A stretch of 13,391 nt of DNA, from NCBI GenBank assembly GCA_946479405.1, contig CAMLGD010000083.1:1-13391 (forward strand), read 5' to 3'. The notes under the pieces are model-generated. The model had not been told where the DNA came from. It made no database searches and saw nothing but the letters and a program-made list of their open reading frames with translations. Below are positions 7,139-13,329 of the stretch, in pieces (within the stretch, counting starts at the first letter, position 1; each line of letters opens with the position of its first letter). Source of the DNA: an uncultured Vogesella sp. (GTDB lineage: Bacteria; Pseudomonadota; Gammaproteobacteria; Burkholderiales; Chromobacteriaceae). The translations under genes were made by a program, and so were the position numbers.

Positions 7139-7189
7139 CTGTCCGGCGCCAGGGCTGCAGCTGGCAGCCGCGTGCGGGAGCTGGCCAGT

Positions 7190-9586
7190 TCAGCGGGGCG
7201 CACTATCATTGCTTGCGGCCAACTCGACCCGGTTGCGGCCGGCATGTTTGGCGGCGTATAGCGCCTTGTCGGCACGCCGCAACGACTCATCTTCATTGGT
7301 ATCGTTGGCCGCGGCTGCTGCCAGGCCAATGCTGACGGTGATTTGCCCAACCAGCGGCACGGTAGCCGCGGCGATGCTGGCACGCAGTTTCTCGGCCACC
7401 AGCAGCCCGTGCTGTGGAGCGGTATCCGGCAGCAGCACCAGGAATTCTTCGCCGCCGAAGCGGGCGGCGAAATCTGTTTCCCGCACGCCTGCGTGCAAGA
7501 GGTTGGCGACGAACTGCAGGACGTGATCGCCGGTTTCATGGCCAAAGGTGTCATTGACCCGTTTGAAGTGGTCAATATCCAGCAGCAGGACGCTATAGCT
7601 TGTTCCGCTGCGCTGCATGCGCAGGAACTCCGCGTGCAGTCGCTCGTTGGCCGAGCGGCGGTTGGCCAGTGCGGTCAGGGGGTCATGGCGGGCAAGCTGT
7701 TCCAGCTCGCGGTTGGCCTGCATCAGCTCGGAGACATCCTTCACCACCAGCAACAGCATGGTCGTGCCCTCGTGCGCCACCGTGAGCAGGGTGACCTGGC
7801 AATCCACCGCTTTGTGGAATGAGGAGTCGCCGCTGATCAGTATCCGTTCCGTACGGCCTGCCATGGTGCGCAAGGCGGCCTGGTAGAGACCATTGCCTTG
7901 CCAGGTCGGGTTGTGATGGAAATTCTGCTCCAGCAGCGCCTGCGGGCTGGAGCCCAGAATGCTGGCGGCGGCGTCGTTGGCCAGCACGCACTGGCCATCG
8001 GCCCGGTACAGCAGCAGGCCGTTGTCGCTGGCGTGAATGATGGACTGGTTCAGGAGCTGCTGGCTGCGCAGTGCCACTTCCAGACTATGCTGCGCGGTGA
8101 CATCCATGACGGCACTGCGGGCGAAGACAAACTGGCCGGCCGCATCGAAATGCGCATTCGCGCTGATACGCACATGCAAGCTGCTGCCGTCCTGGCGCAG
8201 GAACTCGGTATCTTCCGTGCTGACGGTTTGTCCTTGCTGCATGGCGGCCAGCTGGGCGGAAAATTCCGCGCGGCATGTCGACGGCAACAGCTGGCTGACG
8301 TGCAGCCGGCCCACCACCTCTGCGCGGTGATAGCCCAGCCATTGCAGCTCGCGGTCGTTAATCTGCGTGATGATGCCTTCGGCATTGTGGGAGTGGTAGC
8401 CGACCGGGGATAAGTGGTACAGCTCGGAAAGCTCGGCGGTGCGCGCCTCCACCTTCTGTTCCAGCTGGCGGTTGCTTTCAGCCAGCGCCTGCTTTCTGGC
8501 CAGCAGTTGCTGGGTCATTTCGCGTAGCGACGAGCCGAGCTTCTGCAATTCCAGGCTGTGCTTGCCGGCTTCGAAACTGGCGCCCTCGTCGCCCTGGGCC
8601 ACGCGCTGCGCCACTTGCACCAGCTGCTCGATCGGGCGGCTGAGGTGGCTTGCCAACCACAGCGCGCACAGCATGAACACGACCGAAGCCAGCAGGGCGA
8701 TCAGCAGCAGCGTCTGCTGCAGCTGCTTGACCGGCAGCAGCGCTGCAGCCAACGGCTGGCGCACCACCACCTGCCAGCCAAGCTCGGTGCTCGACCGGGC
8801 GGCAACCTCCACCTTGCTGGTCAGGTACGCGGTGCCGCCGGGCCAGCGCATGGTGGCGTAGCCGTCGCGGATGCTGGCCAGTGCGGGCGGCAGCGGGTCG
8901 CCGACGGCGGAGTAGGGGAACAGCACCGCGTTCTTGTGATTGAGGAGCAGCACTTGCATGCCATCGCTGGCGTGTTTGTCGCTGAGCGCGCGCTGCACCA
9001 CTTCCTGCACCCAGCCCCAGTTGGCATGGCTGCCCAGTACGCCCCGTACCTTGCCATCCGGCCCCAGGATCGGGGCAGCAAAATCGACGAAGCGCAGCGG
9101 CTCGTTGGGGTTGGGATTGGGGAGCTTTTTCGCCAGCAGCACCGCCTCATGCACATCGCCGACATACGCGCCTTGGCGGCCCTGGATGAACCACGGTCGC
9201 TTCTGCACGTTCTGGCCTTCGAGCAGGCCGCCGGCTGCAGACTGCACCGTTCCGGTCATATCCGCGATACCAACCCAGGCATAGTGGCGGTAGGAGTTCT
9301 TGATGTCTTCGAGATGCTGCCTTAATTGCGGGCTGTGCAGCTCGCTGCGGCGAAACACCGGAAAGCGGGACAGCAGCGAGATTTCACGGTCACGCTCGTG
9401 CAGGTTTTCTGCCAGCGCATGGGCAATATTGCGGCTGACATCGTGCAGCACCTCGCCGCGCGACTGGGCCACCTCCTGCGAGGCGGCCTGCTCGAAATAA
9501 AACGCGGTGGCCGCGCCCACCAGCAGCGACAGGCTGCCAAACAGCAGCACCAGGCGCACACGAAAACTCTGCAGCAGTTTGCTCAT
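7190..9586 (-). CDS. Membrane diguanylate cyclase: Cache-HAMP-PAS-PAS-GGDEF
   Basis: A 798-residue protein predicted to make cyclic-di-GMP in response to a periplasmic ligand. It has a first membrane helix (11-31), a periplasmic double-Cache-type domain (about 35-285, with the Cache-like stretches WVGIADMTG and KRPWFIQGRQG), a second helix (292-314), HAMP (about 314-366), a coiled-coil linker (355-390), PAS (388-500), PAS (510-622) and GGDEF (632-790). The motif is GGEEF at 711-715, an active variant, and the inhibitory RxxD (RETD, 702-705) sits five residues before it. The start is ATG at 9586 because GGGGAGG lies just upstream on the minus strand and the first helix begins soon after. The frame is open to 9658, but that extension is polar and lacks a ribosome site. 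A probable terminator separates it from the other cyclase gene downstream. The LysR gene ends 105 nt upstream of its start, so it has room for its own promoter. Confidence 0.94.
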   Translation of the reverse strand: MSKLLQSFRVRLVLLFGSLSLLVGAATAFYFEQAASQEVAQSRGEVLHDVSRNIAHALAENLHERDREISLLSRFPVFRRSELHSPQLRQHLEDIKNSYRHYAWVGIADMTGTVQSAAGGLLEGQNVQKRPWFIQGRQGAYVGDVHEAVLLAKKLPNPNPNEPLRFVDFAAPILGPDGKVRGVLGSHANWGWVQEVVQRALSDKHASDGMQVLLLNHKNAVLFPYSAVGDPLPPALASIRDGYATMRWPGGTAYLTSKVEVAARSSTELGWQVVVRQPLAAALLPVKQLQQTLLLIALLASVVFMLCALWLASHLSRPIEQLVQVAQRVAQGDEGASFEAGKHSLELQKLGSSLREMTQQLLARKQALAESNRQLEQKVEARTAELSELYHLSPVGYHSHNAEGIITQINDRELQWLGYHRAEVVGRLHVSQLLPSTCRAEFSAQLAAMQQGQTVSTEDTEFLRQDGSSLHVRISANAHFDAAGQFVFARSAVMDVTAQHSLEVALRSQQLLNQSIIHASDNGLLLYRADGQCVLANDAAASILGSSPQALLEQNFHHNPTWQGNGLYQAALRTMAGRTERILISGDSSFHKAVDCQVTLLTVAHEGTTMLLLVVKDVSELMQANRELEQLARHDPLTALANRRSANERLHAEFLRMQRSGTSYSVLLLDIDHFKRVNDTFGHETGDHVLQFVANLLHAGVRETDFAARFGGEEFLVLLPDTAPQHGLLVAEKLRASIAAATVPLVGQITVSIGLAAAAANDTNEDESLRRADKALYAAKHAGRNRVELAASNDSAPR

Positions 9587-9691
9587 CGGGCCTCCCCGGA
9601 CGGCTAATGCTGAAAGCTTAGACGTAATCGCCTGCTGGCTGGTAGAACTTTTGGCCACATGGCGGACATCCCTGCCGCAGCGGTAGATGCC

Positions 9692-10621
9692 TCAACGTTG
9701 GCCGCATGGTGGTTGCTGCAGCTGCGCGCGCATGAAGGCCACGAAGGCGCGCACCCGGGCCGAGACATGGCGGTGCTGCGGATAGATGATGGAAAACTGA
9801 CGCGAACGCCCTGCGTAGGCCGGCAGCACCTCCACCAGCTCGCCACGCGCCAGCGCCGGCGCGGCGATGAAATGGTAGCTCTGGAACAGGCCGCCGCCGG
9901 CCAAACCCCAGCTGATACAGCCGGCGGCATCGTCCAGGAGCCGTAGCCGGCTATGGCTGCTGTACTCCAGCTCGCTGCCGTCGGCGGCGCGAAACAGCCA
10001 CGGCATCACCCGCCCGGTGGTGGGCAGTACAAACTGCAGGCAATCGTGCTGCGGTAAGTCCGCCAGCGTTTGTGGCACCCCGCGCTGTGCCAGGTAGTCG
10101 GGGGTGGCGAACACCCCGACGCTGGCATCCTCCAGCTTGTGCGCGATCAGCCGCGAATCCTGTGGCGTGCCGATGCGGATCGCTAGGTCAAAGCCCTCGT
10201 CGACGATGTCCACCACCCGGTTGCTCAGGCTCAGTTCCAGCTCCAGCTGCGGATAGGCGGCGGTGAACTGCGGCAACAGTGGCAGCAGGCGATAGTTGGC
10301 ATACAGCGTGCCGGCGCTGATGCGCAGACAGCCGCTGGGCACCTGCTGCTGGCCGCTGAGTGCGCGCTCCGCCTCGGCAATCTGTTCCAGCGCCTGCTGG
10401 CAGGCCTGGCGGTACAGCTCGCCCTCGCTGGTCAGCCGCACCGTGCGCGTGGTGCGCGAAAACAGGCGGCTGCCCAGCCGCTGCTCCAGGCGCTGGATCG
10501 AGCGGCTCACCGCCGCCGGCGTCAGTCCCAGCGCCTCTGCGGTGGCAGAAAAACTGCACAGTTCCGCCGCGGTGCAGAACAGCTCGATGCTGCCCAGCTG
10601 GACGGGGTCGAATTTCCGCAT
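9692..10621 (-). CDS. LysR-family transcriptional regulator
   Basis: A 309-residue LTTR of standard length. The winged helix-turn-helix covers about residues 8-67 (ELFCTAAELCSFSATAEALG, then TPAAVSRSIQRLEQRLGSRLF and TRTVRLTSEG). The effector-binding domain (about 92-300) has the usual two-lobe pattern, with a DLAIRIG motif typical of the CrgA-like branch. The ligand is not known. The ATG at 10621 has only a weak purine stretch upstream (AAAAGAA). The gene is divergent from the SRPBCC-fold gene at 10752, with a 130-nt shared promoter region carrying a palindromic LTTR-type box at 10644-10658. That is the classical arrangement for an LTTR controlling its neighbour and itself. One copy of the 12-base word overlaps its stop codon region (9695-9706). 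Confidence 0.93.
   Translation of the reverse strand: MRKFDPVQLGSIELFCTAAELCSFSATAEALGLTPAAVSRSIQRLEQRLGSRLFSRTTRTVRLTSEGELYRQACQQALEQIAEAERALSGQQQVPSGCLRISAGTLYANYRLLPLLPQFTAAYPQLELELSLSNRVVDIVDEGFDLAIRIGTPQDSRLIAHKLEDASVGVFATPDYLAQRGVPQTLADLPQHDCLQFVLPTTGRVMPWLFRAADGSELEYSSHSRLRLLDDAAGCISWGLAGGGLFQSYHFIAAPALARGELVEVLPAYAGRSRQFSIIYPQHRHVSARVRAFVAFMRAQLQQPPCGQR
9695..9706 (+). repeat. 12-base word ACGTTGGCCGCA, copy 3
   Basis: Exact copy across the last codons of the LysR gene, whose stop codon is at 9692-9694 on the minus strand. It supplies the C-terminal Cys-Gly-Gln-Arg region of that protein. Confidence 0.7.
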
Positions 10622-10643
10622 GACTTGTTCTTTTATGTAATCA

Positions 10644-10658
10644 ATGAAGTGATTTCAT
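10644..10658. promoter_or_regulatory. LTTR-type operator between the divergent LysR and SRPBCC genes
   Basis: ATGAA-GTGAT-TTCAT is a perfect 5-5-5 inverted repeat that contains the T-N11-A signature of LysR-family binding sites. It starts 23 bp upstream of the LysR start codon and ends 93 bp before the ATG of the SRPBCC gene. The surrounding TCA/TGA (10641-10643 and 10661-10663) loosely extend the symmetry. Site type follows from LTTR family knowledge; binding by this regulator is inferred. Confidence 0.6.
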
Positions 10659-10751
10659 GGTGATTTATCGGCCTGTAGGTTGCAAGTAGAGTGCGGGCCT
10701 GGCTGTGGCGACAGGCGCCCGGCCACTCACAACCCAACCGCAGGAATCAGC

Positions 10752-11273
10752 ATGAGCGACATCATCTGGCCAGCCGGCTACGTGCCGGGCTTTACCGACA
10801 ACTACTGCTCCAACGAAGTGATCGTCAGCGGGCTGGGCGTGCTCGACATCTGGCCGCTGCTGGCGACGCCGCAGTTATGGCCGGCGTACTACGCCAACTC
10901 CGCCAACCCGCGCTGTTACGATGGCAAGGGGCCGCTGCTGGCGCTCGGCATGCGCTTCTATTTCGAGACCTTCGGCTTCCCGGTCGAGGCCGAGGTGGTG
11001 GAGTGCGTGGCGCCGGTGCCGGGACAGCCGGCGCGGCTGGCCTGGCATGGCTGGGCCGGCAGCACGCCGCAAGAGCGGCTGGATGTGCACCATGCCTGGC
11101 TGATCGAGGAGCTGGCGGGCAACCGCGTGCGCATCCTGACCCAGGAAACCCAGCTCGGCGTGCCGGCGCAGGCGCTGGCGCAGGCCAGGCCGAATCCAAT
11201 GATCAACGGCCATCAGGACTGGCTGGACGGTCTGGTGGCGGCGGCACGGCAAGCCAGACTGGCTGCGGCGTAA
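10752..11273 (+). CDS. SRPBCC-fold (START/polyketide cyclase-like) protein
   Basis: A 173-residue soluble protein that looks like the SRPBCC superfamily, a helix-grip fold with a deep hydrophobic pocket for small ligands. Supporting segments are an early strand and helix (CSNEVIVSGLGVLDIWPLLA), a central strand region (GMRFYFETFGFPVEAEVVEC), alternating strands LAWHGWAG and DVHHAWLIEEL, and the long C-terminal helix from NGHQDWLDGLVAAARQ. No catalytic residues can be named. The ATG at 10752 is chosen because AGGAA lies at 10742-10746; the frame is open to 10680, but that extension is Arg/Gly/Pro-rich and lacks a ribosome site. It is divergent from the LysR gene and its likely target. It is convergent with the EamA gene, 68 nt away. 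Confidence 0.8.
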   Translation: MSDIIWPAGYVPGFTDNYCSNEVIVSGLGVLDIWPLLATPQLWPAYYANSANPRCYDGKGPLLALGMRFYFETFGFPVEAEVVECVAPVPGQPARLAWHGWAGSTPQERLDVHHAWLIEELAGNRVRILTQETQLGVPAQALAQARPNPMINGHQDWLDGLVAAARQARLAAA

Positions 11274-11289
11274 ACCGGCGCACGCGCAA

Positions 11290-11301
11290 AGGTTGGCTGC
11301 A
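11290..11301 (+). repeat. Near-copy of the 12-base word (AGGTTGGCTGCA)
   Basis: Ten of twelve bases match the word. It lies in the convergent SRPBCC/EamA gap and overlaps the left arm of the hairpin there. Confidence 0.45.
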
Positions 11302-11315
11302 CAGGGAAGCCAGCC
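11291..11315. terminator. Hairpin in the convergent SRPBCC/EamA gap, possible bidirectional terminator
   Basis: GGTTGGCT (11291-11298) pairs with AGCCAGCC (11308-11315), eight base pairs with one wobble and a 9-nt loop. The minus strand has only TTT after the stem and the plus strand none. It sits 17 nt after the SRPBCC stop codon and 26 nt beyond the EamA stop codon. The left arm overlaps a near-copy of the 12-base word. Confidence 0.4.
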
Positions 11316-11341
11316 GGGTTGCGATAGGCCGACGTCGCCGG

Positions 11342-12244
11342 CTAGTCGTGCAGCTCGGTCAGCGATACCTGCTCCGGGCGCGATTCGCGACTGATCAGCA
11401 GCACCGCGCACAGGATCAAGGCGCCGCCCAGCACCTGCGCCAGGCTGAGCTGTTCGCCCAGGAACAGCCACGCCAGGATGATGGTCACCACCGGCTCGGC
11501 GGTGGAAATCAGCGAGGCCTGGGTGGCACCGGTGCTTTGCAGGCCGGAGAGGAACAGCGCCAGCGCCGCCACCGTACCCAGCAGCACGATGCCCAGAATC
11601 GAGCCCCAGCCGGCAGCACTGTGCGGCGGGCTGAAGCCGTTGATGGCCAGCCACACGCCGTAGCAGCTGGCGGCAGACAGCACCACCACGCAGGCATGGG
11701 TCAGCGGATGGCCGCTGCGTACCAGCTGGCTGCCGGCCAGAATGTACAGCGAGTAGATCACTGCGGACGTCAGGCCCAGCAGCAGGCCCAGCGGCTGGGC
11801 CTGCAGGTCCACGCCGACGGTGACCAGCAGGCCGGACAATGCCAGGCACAGCGCCAGCAGGCGGCGGCGGGTGAACGGCTCCTTCAGCAGCAGCGTGGAC
11901 AGTGCCAGCACGATGGCGGGAAACAGGTACAGCAGCAGCGAAATGGTGCCGGCATTGGCATAGTGCAGGCCGTTGAAATAGCAGGCGGCCATGCCGGCGT
12001 AGCCCAGGCTGCCCATCAGCATCAGCACCAGCAGCGACTGGCCGCCTGGCCACTCCAGCCGCTTGACCAGACACCACGGCAGCAGCAGCGCGCCGGCCAG
12101 CGCAAAGCGCAGGAACAGCAGCGTGGGGGTGGAGGCGCCGTCTTCGTAGGCAAAACGCGCGAAGATGGCCATGCTGCCAAAGCCGATGGCAGACAGCAGG
12201 ATCTTGAACTGGCCAAGCCAGGCGTGGGGTTGAGTGCTGGACAT
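11342..12244 (-). CDS. EamA/DMT-superfamily membrane transporter
   Basis: A 300-residue protein with about ten hydrophobic helices in two tandem EamA repeats (about 12-145 and 150-285), the normal size and layout of drug/metabolite transporters. The first repeat holds the typical FLRFALAGALLLPW and YFNGLHYANAGTISLLLYLFP segments. The second holds the diagnostic ATQASLISTAEPVVTIILAW followed by LGEQLSLAQVLGGALIL. It should sit in the inner membrane as an exporter or exchanger; the substrate cannot be told from sequence. The ATG at 12244 follows MSSTQP-type polar residues before the first helix; no good Shine-Dalgarno is visible. It appears to be a single gene, convergent with the SRPBCC gene and 185 nt downstream of the GntR gene on the same strand. 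Confidence 0.93.
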   Translation of the reverse strand: MSSTQPHAWLGQFKILLSAIGFGSMAIFARFAYEDGASTPTLLFLRFALAGALLLPWCLVKRLEWPGGQSLLVLMLMGSLGYAGMAACYFNGLHYANAGTISLLLYLFPAIVLALSTLLLKEPFTRRRLLALCLALSGLLVTVGVDLQAQPLGLLLGLTSAVIYSLYILAGSQLVRSGHPLTHACVVVLSAASCYGVWLAINGFSPPHSAAGWGSILGIVLLGTVAALALFLSGLQSTGATQASLISTAEPVVTIILAWLFLGEQLSLAQVLGGALILCAVLLISRESRPEQVSLTELHD

Positions 12245-12329
12245 GTCGGGGTTACCGGCTGGGTGCAGGGTTAATCAACAGGGTGGAAGCGTGGCGGGCA
12301 GAAGTGCGGTCTGGTCGCCTGCCTGCGGT

Positions 12330-12341
12330 TGCGGCCAACGT
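12330..12341 (-). repeat. 12-base word ACGTTGGCCGCA, copy 4 (reverse orientation)
   Basis: Exact copy on the minus strand in the gap between the GntR stop codon and the EamA start codon, 16 nt from the 9-bp hairpin. Confidence 0.7.
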
Positions 12342-12356
12342 TACGGTGCCGGATGG

Positions 12357-12382
12357 CGGCTGCCGGCAGTTGTCGGCAGCCG
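12357..12382. other. 9-bp hairpin downstream of the GntR gene
   Basis: CGGCTGCCG (12357-12365) pairs perfectly with CGGCAGCCG (12374-12382) around an 8-nt loop. It begins 48 nt past the GntR stop codon on the minus strand and precedes the EamA gene. No T-run follows on either strand, so if it ends transcripts it does so weakly or protects a 3' end. The rest of the 185-nt gap holds one reverse copy of the 12-base word (12330-12341) and no gene. Confidence 0.4.
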
Positions 12383-12429
12383 ACGCCGGCGTGATGCATA
12401 ACGCTGGCATCCGCGCTGGTGTGTGGGCG

Positions 12430-13104
12430 CTAGGCATCGGCTGTCGCCGCGGCTTGCAGGTGCTGCAGGATCACCTGCCCGCCGCACAGGATGTCGTCGC
12501 TGATGGCGCGGGCGGCGGCCGGGCCGTCATGGGCGCGGATGGCGGCCAGCACCGGGTAGTGGAAGTCGAGCATGTCGTCGCCGCCGGCGCTGTAGACATC
12601 GGCGATCAGTGGTCCCATCTGCAGCCAGATGCGGTACAGAATGCCTTGCAGGAAGGGCATGCCGGCGATGTCGACCAGCGCGAAGTGAAAGCGCTGGTTC
12701 AGGTCGCAGCCGCGGGCGGTATCGCCGTTGGCAATCGCCTGTTCGTTCTGCCGCACCAGCTCTTCCAGCAGTGCGATCTGATCGGTGTCGGCATTTTGCG
12801 CCGCCATTTCTGCGGCCAACCCTTCCAGCTTGATGCGGATGGCGCGGATCTCCAGATAGCGCGCCACCGTCATGTGCGGCACGCGGATGTCGCGCGCCGA
12901 TTTCATCGCCAGCGCCTGCTCCTGCACCAGCCGCAGGATGGCATCGCGCACCGGGGTGACGCTGGTGCCCAGCCGCGCTGCCAGCTCGCGGATCTTCAGC
13001 CGCTCGCCGGGCTTCAGCTTGCCCTGGATCAGGGCATTGCACAGCAGGTGGTAGACGGTGCTGCCGAGGTTGTCGTGTTCCAGCGTGTTCAGCGCGTCGG
13101 TCAT
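12430..13104 (-). CDS. GntR-family transcriptional regulator, FCD (FadR) subfamily
   Basis: A 224-residue repressor or activator of standard FCD length. The winged helix-turn-helix (about 13-75) carries the GntR signature: VYHLLCNALIQGKLKPGERL, then IRELAARLGTSVTPVRDAI. The helical FCD effector domain (about 84-215) carries N-x-x-F-H (136-140) and His182 at the usual metal or ligand positions. The last usual His appears replaced by Asp (about 204), so metal binding may differ from the consensus. FCD regulators generally sense small organic acids or related metabolites. The ATG at 13104 is supported by N-terminal alignment with the family; no good Shine-Dalgarno is seen. Upstream lie two palindromic operator-like sites, and the rightward promoter beyond them suggests it controls a divergent operon outside the window and itself. 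Confidence 0.92.
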   Translation of the reverse strand: MTDALNTLEHDNLGSTVYHLLCNALIQGKLKPGERLKIRELAARLGTSVTPVRDAILRLVQEQALAMKSARDIRVPHMTVARYLEIRAIRIKLEGLAAEMAAQNADTDQIALLEELVRQNEQAIANGDTARGCDLNQRFHFALVDIAGMPFLQGILYRIWLQMGPLIADVYSAGGDDMLDFHYPVLAAIRAHDGPAAARAISDDILCGGQVILQHLQAAATADA

Positions 13105-13158
13105 GGTGGGGCGTGCCGCAAGATTGAGTGGCCAGATTCTAGCATCGGCGCCTGCATA

Positions 13159-13170
13159 TATGATGCATCA
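13159..13170. promoter_or_regulatory. Operator copy 1, likely GntR site near its own gene
   Basis: TATGATGCATCA contains the perfect 10-bp palindrome TGATGCATCA (13161-13170). It lies 55 bp upstream of the GntR start and is identical over 12 bases to the second copy at 13311-13322. The size and symmetry fit FCD-type GntR operators. Autoregulation is inferred from position. Confidence 0.65.
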
Positions 13171-13203
13171 AATAAGCAAAATAACCGCTTGCGCGTACAA
13201 GCA

Positions 13204-13215
13204 AGGTTGGCCGCA
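13204..13215 (+). repeat. Near-copy of the 12-base word (AGGTTGGCCGCA)
   Basis: Eleven of twelve bases match. It lies between the two GntR-type operators, about 100 nt upstream of the GntR start. Confidence 0.55.
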
Positions 13216-13287
13216 TGGCTGGCCGGCCAGCTGCGGTCGCGCCGAGGATGGGGAAAGGCAAATGCGCCGGAATGGACGGTGACATGC

Positions 13288-13316
13288 TTGCAATCAAAAA
13301 ATACAACAAATATGAT
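13288..13316 (+). promoter_or_regulatory. Sigma70-type promoter for a rightward gene beyond the window
   Basis: TTGCAA (13288-13293) and TATGAT (13311-13316, one mismatch to TATAAT) are separated by exactly 17 bp of A-rich spacer. The -10 is the left half of operator copy 2, so a bound regulator would block it. Transcription would start near 13323 and read directly into the tandem array. Confidence 0.65.
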
Positions 13317-13324
13317 GCATCATA
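13311..13324. promoter_or_regulatory. Operator copy 2, overlapping the rightward -10 box
   Basis: TATGATGCATCATA is a perfect 14-bp palindrome centred 152 bp from copy 1. Overlap with the -10 box is the usual position for repression. Assignment to the neighbouring GntR regulator is by position and repeat identity, not by any known consensus for this protein. Confidence 0.68.
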
Positions 13325-13329
13325 ATTTT

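Noticed and set aside
9587..9658. Upstream extension of the Cache-GGDEF protein to ATG 9658
   Set aside because: The extension is polar and lacks a ribosome site, while GGGGAGG stands right before the internal ATG at 9586, which leads directly into the first membrane helix.
10680..10751. Upstream extension of the SRPBCC protein to ATG 10680
   Set aside because: No ribosome site precedes it and the extra residues do not fit the fold. AGGAA sits at proper distance before ATG 10752.
10691..12274. Plus-strand open frame of 527 codons across the SRPBCC and EamA genes
   Set aside because: It is rich in Gln, Arg and Gly from GC-rich antisense reading, crosses two well-supported genes and has no recognisable domain. 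It is a shadow frame.
13136..13170. Complete sigma70 promoter for the GntR gene
   Set aside because: A TAGAAT -10-like box is present at a plausible distance, but no -35 match occurs at 16-18 bp, so only the operator is called.
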